Assembly: GCA_963737625.1 (NCBI GenBank)
Contig: CAVTTK010000005.1
Location: 372,001 to 436,000, forward strand
Direction of reading: 5' to 3'
DNA length: 64,000 nucleotides
DNA from: Bog-756 sp963737625
GTDB taxonomy: Bacteria > Actinomycetota > Acidimicrobiia > Acidimicrobiales > RAAP-2
The position numbers and the translations under genes were made by a program. Below are positions 27,986-36,511 of the stretch, piece by piece. Numbering within the stretch: the first letter of the stretch is position 1; each line of letters begins with the position of its first letter. The notes under the pieces were generated by a model that saw only the letters and a program-made list of their open reading frames with translations, was not told the origin of the DNA and searched no databases.

Positions 27986-28972
27986 ATGAGGGAGCGTGGC
28001 AGGAGTACCAATCGTCGGGTAGCGGTGGTGGCTGCTATCTCGGTCGCGCTCGGAGTCACCTTGATCAACATGGGCATGGCTTCGGCCGCCTCACGGCCGA
28101 GTGCCTTCCCCATCATCAAGTTCATTCCCTCGGCCAATGAGGTAACGCTGCTGATCCCGACGCCACCCTGTCGCAACTCCCCGCCGGGATGTGTGTGGAA
28201 GCTGTCGGTGAACGAGCCATTCGAACCAGGCGCTCCGCTCTTGGGTGTGGCCACCGGTACGTCAGGTCTGTTGGTCGTCAGCTATGGGACGTCGGTCTGC
28301 GGCGTGATCCAGGGCGATGCCAGTTTTGAACTCCAGGCGGATGTGAGTATGGGAGGGCAGAACTTCCGCTACAAGGTGGGTCATCGGATGACCATCAACT
28401 GCGGCAGTACGACGACCACCTCCCGTCCCGGCGGCGGCGGCTCGACCACCACAACTTCGACCACCCGTCCTGGCGGTGGCTCGACCACGACTACCACCCG
28501 ACCCGGCGGGGGCTCGACCACTACCACCACCACCCGTCCCGGAGGCGGCGGTGGAGGAGGCGGGGGTGGCGGAGGAGGCGGCGGCACTACCACTACCACC
28601 ACCAAGCCTGGCGGCACTAGCAGCACCACCAAGCCGCCCCGAACCAAGCCGGTGAGGCCCACCAAGCCGGTGAAGGCTGTGAAGACCGCGGAGGTGAATA
28701 CCGTTACGACAAGTGCGCCTCTTCCTGTCGCCGGTGCCACATCGTCCTCGTCTACGACCGATCCCACGAGTCACGCAGGGACCGCTACGCTCCCCTTCAC
28801 CGGACTCGACGTCAGGCCTCTTGGCTTCATGGGCATTGCCTTTGTGCTGTTGGGTCTAATGCTCCTTGCCACTGTGGAGGCTCGTCGGCGGGCCCTTCGC
28901 CGCTTGCGGCATGCTGCGCTGATCCAGGCGGAGCGGGCGTCGCGGGCGTCCCGGTGGTTCTTGGGGAATTGA
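27986..28972 (+). CDS. Secreted Thr/Gly-rich surface protein with LPFTG anchor
   Basis: 328 residues. ATG 27986 follows GTGAGGGAAG. Residues 1-34 are a signal peptide (NRRVAVVAAISVALGV core, ASA cleavage region). Residues about 40-140 form a globular part with paired Cys. Residues about 141-225 are low complexity, made of T(3-6)-R/K-P-G(2-4) units with a run of about 15 Gly. The C-terminus has LPFTG at 269-273, a hydrophobic helix (GFMGIAFVLLGLMLLAT) and an Arg-rich tail, the layout of a sortase substrate. The post-helix tail (about 35 residues) is longer than usual. No sortase gene is in the window. Function unknown; probably a cell-wall stalk protein. Confidence 0.82.
   Translation: MRERGRSTNRRVAVVAAISVALGVTLINMGMASAASRPSAFPIIKFIPSANEVTLLIPTPPCRNSPPGCVWKLSVNEPFEPGAPLLGVATGTSGLLVVSYGTSVCGVIQGDASFELQADVSMGGQNFRYKVGHRMTINCGSTTTTSRPGGGGSTTTTSTTRPGGGSTTTTTRPGGGSTTTTTTRPGGGGGGGGGGGGGGGTTTTTTKPGGTSSTTKPPRTKPVRPTKPVKAVKTAEVNTVTTSAPLPVAGATSSSSTTDPTSHAGTATLPFTGLDVRPLGFMGIAFVLLGLMLLATVEARRRALRRLRHAALIQAERASRASRWFLGN
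28408..28645 (+). repeat. Thr-Pro-Gly coding repeat region
   Basis: Imperfect in-frame repeats of (ACC/ACG)n-CGT/AAG-CCC/CCT-GGC(n) lie within the LPFTG protein and include an almost pure Gly-codon tract at 28541-28585. The tract is prone to slippage and to assembly error. Confidence 0.7.
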
Positions 28973-29053
28973 GCAGCAAACTCACGCGCCCCGGGCCGGG
29001 ACGTCGGCTCGGAGTTCCGGTCTAGTCCCCGAGCATCCGGGCGGCGTGTTGAC

Positions 29054-29059
29054 TAGTGT
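29054..29059 (+). promoter_or_regulatory. -10-like element of the small membrane protein gene
   Basis: TAGTGT ends 8 nt before ATG 29068, the same geometry as at cysD and the FkbH-like gene; it would give a leaderless message. No good -35. Confidence 0.3.
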
Positions 29060-29067
29060 GTCCAACC

Positions 29068-29352
29068 ATGAAATGGATATGGGTGATTCTGCTGGTCATC
29101 GTGGGGGCCCTGGCGACGTATGTCGCTATCGAGTACTTGACGGTTTCGATTCACGCCCTACCCAGCTACATACCGGGACGCAAACTGACGGTGCACGGGT
29201 ACCCAGCCAGGGGCCACTACCACAAGAGGGGGGCCATAGCGGCCTTCATCGCGTTGGTGGCCTTCGTGGCTGCGGGGTACCTGGCGTATCGGAACGTCCG
29301 TGCCGACAAGGCGCAACCGGCGCAGGGTGCGGCGGTCGACTCGCTGCTCTAG
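29068..29352 (+). CDS. Small two-helix membrane protein
   Basis: 94 residues from ATG 29068 (an in-frame GTG at 29056 is less likely). It has an N-terminal hydrophobic helix (WIWVILLVIVGALATYVA), a 35-residue polar loop rich in Tyr, His and basic residues (RGHYHKRG), then a second helix (AAFIALVAFVAAGYLAY) and a short polar tail. I do not recognise the family. Codon use is normal, and a strong hairpin follows, which supports a real gene. It lies between the LPFTG protein and the lipoprotein, so an envelope role is likely. Confidence 0.65.
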   Translation: MKWIWVILLVIVGALATYVAIEYLTVSIHALPSYIPGRKLTVHGYPARGHYHKRGAIAAFIALVAFVAAGYLAYRNVRADKAQPAQGAAVDSLL

Positions 29353-29359
29353 GCGCGGG

Positions 29360-29379
29360 CATCCGGCACGGGCCGGATG
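29360..29379. terminator. Bidirectional hairpin between convergent genes
   Basis: A perfect 8-bp stem, CATCCGGC / GCCGGATG, with an ACGG tetraloop, placed between the small membrane protein gene and the convergent lipoprotein gene. Confidence 0.6.
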
Positions 29380-29401
29380 TGAGTCTCGGCTACCAGATGG
29401 T

Positions 29402-30817
29402 TCAGGCTGAGGCGCGCAGCGCGAGTAAGAGCATGTCCAGGCCTCCCCGGACCACCGACCCGGACCAGGTCGCCGTGAGCGGTCCGGCGGCTGTGTCGAG
29501 CATCATCAGAGCGTTGGCTCCGGTGGTGTCGGACAGGATCTGGTGCCAATCGGCCGACCCCGGCCCCTGGGGAAGCACGAAGATCGAGGTCCGATAGGCC
29601 AGGGCCATGTCACCGGCCGCCAACGGTGTACTGATCGACAGGGGGGGTACGTCGCTGCCGAAGGTCCGCCGCTCCACGCCGCTCACGAGAAGATTGGCGG
29701 GGAGGTTGGCGAATTCCAGCAGCAGACACGACAATTGCTGGCTGTCATTCGAGAACGTGGCGGTGAGCTCGGTGGGCCCTCCGACTGCCGAAGGGCACAT
29801 CCAACACGAGATGTTGATCCCGGTGTGATCGTCGGGCCCCGACTCGGCCAGGCGGTGCCAGTGCCCGCCGGCGGAGTCGGTGACGTGCTGGATCGAGCCG
29901 CACTGGATGGCCGGGTTGTAGATCGATCCGTTCATGAAGGCCACCAGGGTGTTCCCGCGGGTCGGGTTGACCGGGTACGGCTGTGAGGTCCAGACAGCAT
30001 GGCCGGCCCCCGCGGGGAGGATGGCCGAGTCGGTGTAGGAGGACTGCACCAGTCGCCGGTTGGTGGCCGGGACGCCCTTGGGTACGAAGGTGGCCACGAT
30101 GCCCACACCTTTCGTCCCTCCGGTCAGTCCAGTCCATCGGGCTCGCAGGGGCCGACCGGTATTGGCGGTCCCGGTATCGACGGTGTCCGCCACCCAGCAC
30201 CGTTGCGTGGTGTCGGCCAGTCGACGGTTCCACCCCGGCGGCACGGTGGCTGCCGACATGTCCCCCATGACCACGCTGATGGCCAACTCGTGGTCAGCGG
30301 CCAGGGCGAAGTTGGTGGTGGAGGCGACCGATGCACCGGAGATCCGAGCTTGGCCGATCTGGTCGCACAGTTCGAAGCCACTAGCACCGGCGTACTCCAA
30401 GAGCTGCATGTTCATGCCGGTGATCCCCGGAAGCGGGGGATAGCCCAGTCCGATGGCCCGTACGGTGGGTCGGTTCCCCCCGCCGGCCGATTCGCAATAC
30501 CAGAGGTCCAGCCCGAAATGATCGTCGGTGAAGAACTCCACCGCCTGTCGCCAGTGATTGCCGGCATCGTCGGCCACCTGGCCGATGGTGGGTGCCAGCG
30601 TGGAGGCCGATGACCGGCTCACCACTGCCACCAGCAGGCTGCCCGGCTGCACCTTCGCTCGGTAACGCACCGCGATGGTGCGACCCTGGGTGACCCGCAC
30701 CCCCTCGGTTGACTGGAGCAGCGAGAAGCCCGTGGTCGGGCTGGCACATGCGTCAAGCAGTCCGGCACCGGCCAGGACGACTCCGCCGAAGAGCAGTTGC
30801 CGTCGTGTGATGTCCAT
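29402..30817 (-). CDS. Tat-type lipoprotein with duplicated domain
   Basis: 471 residues from ATG 30817, with GAGGAGGG just upstream. The N-terminus MDITRRQLLFGGVVLAG has a twin-arginine motif (TRRQLL) and a lipobox LLDAC, so it should be exported folded and lipidated at Cys24. The body contains two copies of a ~200-residue unit: G-S/N-L-L/V-A-x-V/M ... DDAGNHW / DSAGGHW ... DDHFGLDLWYCESA / DDHTGINISCWMCPSA, each followed by a conserved L-L-E-Y/F-A segment. The copies look like beta-rich extracellular domains. I do not know a function; ligand binding at the cell surface is a guess. Confidence 0.78.
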   Translation of the reverse strand: MDITRRQLLFGGVVLAGAGLLDACASPTTGFSLLQSTEGVRVTQGRTIAVRYRAKVQPGSLLVAVVSRSSASTLAPTIGQVADDAGNHWRQAVEFFTDDHFGLDLWYCESAGGGNRPTVRAIGLGYPPLPGITGMNMQLLEYAGASGFELCDQIGQARISGASVASTTNFALAADHELAISVVMGDMSAATVPPGWNRRLADTTQRCWVADTVDTGTANTGRPLRARWTGLTGGTKGVGIVATFVPKGVPATNRRLVQSSYTDSAILPAGAGHAVWTSQPYPVNPTRGNTLVAFMNGSIYNPAIQCGSIQHVTDSAGGHWHRLAESGPDDHTGINISCWMCPSAVGGPTELTATFSNDSQQLSCLLLEFANLPANLLVSGVERRTFGSDVPPLSISTPLAAGDMALAYRTSIFVLPQGPGSADWHQILSDTTGANALMMLDTAAGPLTATWSGSVVRGGLDMLLLALRASA

Positions 30818-30968
30818 GCTGCCCTCCTCGCCCCGATTGCCAGGTGCACACCGTCCCGGCCCCGATGCGGCCACGATGGTAGATGATGCGGCGCCGACCC
30901 CCACCCGCGGGCTGACGCTGGGAGCACGATTCTTGGCCCCGTGACCTGGGGGCCAGACGCACGTTGGT

Positions 30969-30974
30969 TATACT
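30969..30974 (+). promoter_or_regulatory. -10-like TATACT before the first YfhO gene
   Basis: TATACT lies 37 nt before ATG 31012, with GGGGGAGGG ribosome-binding site between. No -35 at standard spacing; moderate support. Confidence 0.35.
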
Positions 30975-31011
30975 CCGCGCAGCTCACGGCGTGGGGGAGG
31001 GACCGGTCTTG

Positions 31012-33414
31012 ATGGGAGACCCAGCCAGGGTCGGAGAAGGGGCACCCCTGGGTACTCCGGCCACAGGACCGTCCGGCCGCATGGTCTGGTGGCATGGGGC
31101 CAGCGTGGTCTGGCTCCTGGCCGTGGCCCTGGTCGTCCTGGTGCCTGCATTGCGCCACGGGGCCTCCTTCGGCTCCTACGACGTGTTGTCCCAATTCGGG
31201 GTGTTGCGGCAGTCGGGCGTCGTGGTTCACAACCTGCAGGCCGGGGACCAGTCGGATCAGATCATCCCGTGGACGACCCTGGCATGGACCCAGGTCCACC
31301 AGGGCCATCTGCCGCTGTGGAACCCTTATGAGGCACTGGGCATGCCCCTGGCCTTCAACTGGCAGACGGTGGCCTTCAGCGTCCCGGCTCTGGTCAGCTA
31401 CCTGTTCCCACTCCATCTGGCCTACACGGTCCAGGTCGTCCTGACCCTGGTGATCGCCGGAACCGGCGCCTACGTCCTCGGCCGTGTCCTCCGCCTGGGT
31501 TTGTTGGCCTCGTTGTTCGGAGCAACCGTGTTCGAACTGAGCGGGCCGATGCTGGGCTGGCTGGGCTGGCCTCACGCCGCCGTGCTGTCGTGGTCGGGCT
31601 GGCTGCTCTCCTCCGTCGTCCTGGTGCTCCGGGGCGGGCACCGGATCCGCCACATCGCCGGCATGGCCCTGGTCATCGCGGCCATGGTGTACGCCGGACA
31701 GGCCGAAGTGCTGGTTCTCGTGGCTCTGGCCGCCACCGTCTTTGCTGCGGTGCTGCTGGTGCGGCGGGCCCCATGGTCAGGTGGGTCCGGGCCGGTGCTC
31801 GCACCGGCGCTGGATCTGGTGTTCGCCGCCTTGGCCGGCGGGGCCCTTGGTGCCCCGCTCCTCCTTCCTGGCCTGCAGGTCATCCGCGGGTCCGAGCGTG
31901 GCGCACCCGGTGGGGATCCCGGGGAGATCCTGAAGGGGAACCCGGCCTTGCCCGTGCACAACTTGACCCACCTGGCCTTCCAAGGCTTCGACGGCCTTCC
32001 CATCGCCGGTAGTCACTGGTTCGGCTACGTGGGCGGCTATTCAGAGACGGCCACCTATGTCGGGGTGATCGTATTGGTCCTGGCCGTCCTCGCTGTGCGC
32101 ACTCGCTTCCACCGCCCCGAGGTGCTGGCCCTGGCCATCATGACCGCGGTCCTCGGCGCCGTGGCCTTTGTCCCCCCGGCGGTGGCGGTGCTGGGCCGAC
32201 TCCCTTTGGTGGGCACGCTGCTGTGGCAGCGGGGCATCCTTCCCATGACCTTCGGCCTGGCCGTGCTGTCCGCCGTGGGCATGGACGTGCTGATCCACGA
32301 GCATCGCCAGCTGGTCGTTCGCCGCTGGGCCCTCGGTGGGTTCCTCGCCGCCGCCGGAGGGGTCCTCGTGGTGTGGACGGTGGGGCGCGGTCATCTGAGC
32401 CCCTCGGATGCCACCATCCGCAACCGGAGCTTCGGGTGGCCCGTCGTCCAGATTGTGCTGGGACTGCTGATCACCGGAATCCTGGTGTGGGTGGACAGGG
32501 ATGGCGACTCGCGGCCTGCCGCACGGTGGCGTCGCCAGGCCGGCTATGGGGCGGCCGGTGTGCTCATGGTCTGCGAGACCCTATTTCTCGTGATGTCCGG
32601 CGCCTCGTTATGGACAGCTACCTCGACACCGTTCTCCCCCACTGCGGCGGAGGTGTCCTTGAAGCAGGCGGTGGGATCGTCGGTGGTCGGGTTGGGGACC
32701 TCCACGTGCTTCTTCCCTCCTGGCCTGGGATTTCCCGAGAACGCCCAGGTGCCCTACGGCATCCAGGAGCTCGCCCTGTATGACCCCATGATCCCGAGTT
32801 CCTACTACTCGTCCTGGCGCGCGGTCTCGTCGACCTCTCCCGGACTGGTCAGCGACTCGGTGTACTGCCCCGGACTGAGCTCCGCCCGGCTGGCCCGGCT
32901 CTACGGGGTGCGGTACGTGGTCGACCGCCAGGGAAGCCCCGGGCCAGCCGGCGGTGTCTTCGTCCGCACGGTGGGTGACGAGAGCCTCTACCGGATTCCC
33001 GGGGCCAGTGCGGCCACATTGGTGCCGGTGTCGCCTTCGGGGGAGGACCCGCCCGATGACGCTGTGGGCACCCCGGTGGCGGTCACCCATCCCAACCCGG
33101 CATCCTGGTCTCTGACGACCGGGGCCCACCATGCGCAGATCCTCCGACTTCGGCTCACCGACGTACCCGGTTGGCATGCCACCGTGGACGGGAAGGCCGT
33201 GCCGCTGCGGCCGTTCGCCGACGTCATGATGCAGCTCGACGTTCCGGCCGGCCGACACGTCGTGCGGCTGGACTACTGGCCGGGAGCGTTCACCGCCGGC
33301 CTCGTTCTGGCCGCCGGTGCCGCGGCCGCATTGGTGGGCGCCGGGTTCATCGGAATGGCTCTCCGACGCCGCCATCGCCACCCGAGCGACCGTGGTCAGC
33401 CACTCTCCGATTGA
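31012..33414 (+). CDS. YfhO-family membrane protein 1
   Basis: 800 residues from ATG 31012, chosen over an upstream in-frame GTG because of the well-placed GGGGGAGGG. About a dozen hydrophobic helices are followed by a C-terminal soluble part. The first outer loop carries SDQIIPWTTLAWTQVH and GHLPLWNP, conserved in all five YfhO-like proteins here; the acidic residue fits a GT-C-type active-site loop. The C-terminal motif DVPGWHATVDGKAV is also shared. YfhO proteins are thought to transfer sugars from polyprenyl-phosphate donors to surface polymers. The 3' end overlaps the convergent acyltransferase gene by 19 bp. Confidence 0.85.
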   Translation: MGDPARVGEGAPLGTPATGPSGRMVWWHGASVVWLLAVALVVLVPALRHGASFGSYDVLSQFGVLRQSGVVVHNLQAGDQSDQIIPWTTLAWTQVHQGHLPLWNPYEALGMPLAFNWQTVAFSVPALVSYLFPLHLAYTVQVVLTLVIAGTGAYVLGRVLRLGLLASLFGATVFELSGPMLGWLGWPHAAVLSWSGWLLSSVVLVLRGGHRIRHIAGMALVIAAMVYAGQAEVLVLVALAATVFAAVLLVRRAPWSGGSGPVLAPALDLVFAALAGGALGAPLLLPGLQVIRGSERGAPGGDPGEILKGNPALPVHNLTHLAFQGFDGLPIAGSHWFGYVGGYSETATYVGVIVLVLAVLAVRTRFHRPEVLALAIMTAVLGAVAFVPPAVAVLGRLPLVGTLLWQRGILPMTFGLAVLSAVGMDVLIHEHRQLVVRRWALGGFLAAAGGVLVVWTVGRGHLSPSDATIRNRSFGWPVVQIVLGLLITGILVWVDRDGDSRPAARWRRQAGYGAAGVLMVCETLFLVMSGASLWTATSTPFSPTAAEVSLKQAVGSSVVGLGTSTCFFPPGLGFPENAQVPYGIQELALYDPMIPSSYYSSWRAVSSTSPGLVSDSVYCPGLSSARLARLYGVRYVVDRQGSPGPAGGVFVRTVGDESLYRIPGASAATLVPVSPSGEDPPDDAVGTPVAVTHPNPASWSLTTGAHHAQILRLRLTDVPGWHATVDGKAVPLRPFADVMMQLDVPAGRHVVRLDYWPGAFTAGLVLAAGAAAALVGAGFIGMALRRRHRHPSDRGQPLSD

Positions 33415-34712
33415 GGTCGACGGGGCGGTGACGGTACCGGTTCGGACTGGAGCGAGGGGGTCGTGGCCGGTTGGCCGCTCTCGGCGACCAGGCCGTTCCC
33501 GTGCCCGGGCGCTCCGTCCACCGGGGGTGGATCCGAGGCCGGGTCGCGAACGTGCACGGTGTTCATGTCCGGGTGTCGCCTGCTCTCGAGGCGCTTGCTC
33601 CACCGCATCAATGGGCGTTCGAGCAGGAACCACGACGCGATCGTCAGTCCGAGGGTCACGACAATGGCCACCACCACCCGCACCACGTCGTTCCAGTGGG
33701 GGTCGAAATATCGTATGGCGAAGAAGACCGGGAGGTGCCAGAGGTAGAAGGCGTAGCTGACCACGCCCAGGGCCACGAACGGCTTGAGCTCGAACAGGTG
33801 ACGCCCTCCCCACCGGCCGCTGAGGAGCGCCAGAATGAGCACGGCACAGGCTAGGTCGATGGCCAGGAATCCTCCCCAGTAGACGAACGGGCCTTCCTGG
33901 GTGGCGAAGGGCAGGCAGGCCAGGAGGAACGCTGCGGCAATCCAGCCTGCGATGGTCAGCCCTCGCTTGGGCTCCCTGCCGCGGACCCAGATATGGGCCA
34001 GGAGCGCGCCCCACAGAATGGAGTCGGCCCGGGTGTCGGTGCGGTAGAAGAGCGACCACCACCGGTGGGTGTCCTGGTAGAGGATGTACCGGCGTACGGC
34101 GATGAAGGCGATGAGCGAGAGCAGGATGATCACTACGGTTCGCAGTCGCATGCGGATGGTCAACAGGGCGATGGTCAACCACGGCCAGATCAGGTAGAAC
34201 TGCTCCTCGAACGAGAGGGACCATAGGTGCTGGTAGCCCGAGGCCAGCTTGGGAGTCAGCGGCCCGGCCGCAGAAGCCGAGTAGTAGTTCGAGAAGTAGA
34301 ACAGCACCGAGAAAATGGACGGCCACTCCGTGTGCAGCCACTGGTGGCTGGCCCAGGCGAACAGGGCATTGGCCACCACTACGACGTACAGGGCCGGTAA
34401 GAGGCGGAGGGCCCGACGCCGATAGAAGGGCAGGGCGCCGATCTTGCCGTACTTGGCTTGTTCGCGTAGCAGGAGCGCGGTGATGAGGAAGCCACTCAGA
34501 ACGAAGAAGGAGTTGAGGGACACGGTGGCTCCGGGGATGACCAGGAGAGTGGGAATGGGGAGGATCACGTCCATGTGGGCCACGAACACGATGAGGACGG
34601 CCACACCCCGCAGGCCGTCGAATCCGGGCACCTGACCGAAGCTGCGGGCCGGGGGCGATGATTCGACTGGATCGTGACGAGTCGGTTCGTCCACGTCCGA
34701 GATCTCATCCAT
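33396..34712 (-). CDS. Acyltransferase family 3 (OafA/YrhL-like) 1
   Basis: 438 residues from ATG 34712. The hydrophobic AT3 core has PGFDGLRGVAVLIVFVAH (with the conserved His), FFVLSGFLITALLL, RRRALRLLPAL, and LSFEEQFYLIWPW. About ten helices end near SWFLLERPLMRW, with a ~60-residue Pro-rich cytoplasmic tail. No SGNH domain. Members O-acetylate or O-acylate surface polysaccharides. It overlaps YfhO 1 tail to tail and is divergent from acyltransferase 2. Confidence 0.9.
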   Translation of the reverse strand: MDEISDVDEPTRHDPVESSPPARSFGQVPGFDGLRGVAVLIVFVAHMDVILPIPTLLVIPGATVSLNSFFVLSGFLITALLLREQAKYGKIGALPFYRRRALRLLPALYVVVVANALFAWASHQWLHTEWPSIFSVLFYFSNYYSASAAGPLTPKLASGYQHLWSLSFEEQFYLIWPWLTIALLTIRMRLRTVVIILLSLIAFIAVRRYILYQDTHRWWSLFYRTDTRADSILWGALLAHIWVRGREPKRGLTIAGWIAAAFLLACLPFATQEGPFVYWGGFLAIDLACAVLILALLSGRWGGRHLFELKPFVALGVVSYAFYLWHLPVFFAIRYFDPHWNDVVRVVVAIVVTLGLTIASWFLLERPLMRWSKRLESRRHPDMNTVHVRDPASDPPPVDGAPGHGNGLVAESGQPATTPSLQSEPVPSPPRRPQSESG

Positions 34713-35146
34713 CGTCGTCGGTCCCCCCGTTGGCACGCACCGCGCTACCGAGGAAGACTTTACAACCCGATCCTGATGCCCACCGTGCCACAAGCCGGTG
34801 CCCACCGGCGTTCGGGCGGCACCGCCGGATTTGGGGTGAACGTGTGCTGTCTCGAGGCATGGAAACCGACCCCAACACCCCCTTCGGGCTGGCGAGCCGG
34901 ATAACCGAGCCGTCGGCCGGCCGATTGCCGCCCCGGCGTTTGGCCATGGTGACGGGGATCATCGAATGTTCCTTCCGCCTAGCTGGCTCGGAGCAGGATC
35001 GAGGACTCCGAGCAGTACCACGGCATACCCTAATTTGACGCTATCCGCCCCCCAGGCGTGCAAGCCACCAGGTCGCGGCCATCGACCTGGCGCCACCCTC
35101 TCGTTGTGCTGAAAGGTGCGAACTCCGATGGGACATAATGGGCGCG
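34713..35146. other. Divergent intergenic region between acyltransferase genes
   Basis: About 430 bp with no supported gene. CATAAT at 35134-35139, 7 nt before the next ATG, is the only promoter-like element I would note. A TTGACG at 35035 has no matching -10. Confidence 0.4.
35134..35139 (+). promoter_or_regulatory. -10-like element of acyltransferase 2
   Basis: CATAAT (5 of 6 matches to the consensus) ends 7 nt before ATG 35147, again giving a leaderless geometry. No -35 recognised. Confidence 0.35.
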
Positions 35147-36377
35147 ATGAGCGAGGAATCTCCGCCTACGGCGCTTGCCCTCACTCGGACGGACACGTCG
35201 CCTCCCGGCACGAACGCCACTCCCGGCGGAGCGGAAACGCTCCCGTCCTCTCCCGGGGGCAAGCCGTTCTCCCTCGGGAACCAACCTGCCCTCACCGGCG
35301 TACGGGCACTGTTGATGATTCCGGTCGTGCTTTATCATGCAAGCCTGACCGCCCTTCAGGGCGCATGGTTTCCGCTCCAGGTCTTCTTCGTACTCAGCGG
35401 TTTTCTCATCACCACCATGTTGGCCACAGAGCACCAGAGAACGGGCCAGATCAGTCTGGGCAAGTTCTACTCGCGTCGATCCGTCCGACTGCTACCTCCG
35501 TTGGCGCTCACCATCGCCTTGATCGGGGTCTACGCCTCGGTCGTCTACGTGTCGGATGCATCGCAGCGGGTGTGGGGCGACAGTGCCGCCGCCTTGTTCT
35601 ACTCGGACTACCGCCAGGCCTTCGAGCACAATCCGCTGTACTCGGGATTTCTCACCCAGTGCTGGTCCCTGGCCGTCGAAGAGCAGTTCTACCTGATCTG
35701 GGCGGCGTTGTTGCTGGTTGCCCTCGAAATTCGGGCGCCGGAAGCTGGCCTACGGGCTGGCGTGCACCGGCATCCTCATCTCCGTCGTCGACCGCATGCA
35801 CCTTGTGCTCGCCGCTCCCGTGTGGAACCTCCACGTTGCCGACCGGGCCTACTACGCCTTCGACACCAGGGCCGACGCCCTCTTCCTCGGATGCCTCTTG
35901 GGTCTCATCGCCAGCGGTGGGCACCTCGAGGACTGGAAACCACGGACCAAACGGATTCTCACTATCGGCGCCGCGGCATCGGTGGTCATCACCGTGTGGA
36001 TCCTGTTCATGGTCAACGTGGGATCGCGGTCGCTTCCCCTCGTCTGGTTGCCCGTCGGTGAGATCGCCGCGGCGGTCGTCATTGTCTACTTTGTGGTCAA
36101 ACCCCAGGGTCTGGGCACCCGGATCATCGGATTGTCGGCACTTGTACTGATCGGCAACATGACGTACACCATCTATCTGGTGCACTGGCCGGTGTTCCAG
36201 GCCATCAGCCCGTCAACCGTTCAATGGCCGTTCTGGTTGGTGGAAGTGGTCCGGATGGCAATCGTCATCCCGATCACCCTGGCCAGTTGGTATCTGATCG
36301 AGAAGCCACTGATGAAGTGGCGTCGACGGACGCTGGACCCGGGACACACCGCCACCCCGACCCCGCCGCCCGCCTGA
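35147..36377 (+). CDS. Acyltransferase family 3 protein 2 (apparent frameshift)
   Basis: Read as given, the first frame (from ATG 35147) has the AT3 start ALTGVRALLMIPVVLYHAS, FFVLSGFLITTML, RRSVRLLPPLALT and LAVEEQFYLIWAALLLVALEI. It then goes out of phase near 35730. The rest of the fold (KLAYGLACTGILISVVDRM, FDTRADALFLGCLLGLI, TYTIYLVHWPVFQ, ASWYLIEKPLMKW) is in the +1 frame to 36377. Removing one base, possibly in the GGG at 35733-35735, gives a continuous 409-residue protein of normal length. Role as for other AT3 enzymes: O-acylation of a surface glycan. Confidence 0.85.
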
Positions 36378-36511
36378 GCTCAGCCCAGGGCCTCCGTCCG
36401 GAAGAGGCGCCGGGTGGCCACGGTTGGGTGACCTCCAGCCGATAGTGTGCCTCCTCGGACCGGGATCCGGAGCCGGGGTCGGCACGACGTGAATGGTGGT
36501 CAGGACGCACG

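Noticed and set aside
28408..28645. Possible CRISPR-like or satellite repeat
   Set aside because: The repeat is in frame with a coding region, encodes Thr-Pro-Gly units and has no regular spacer structure.
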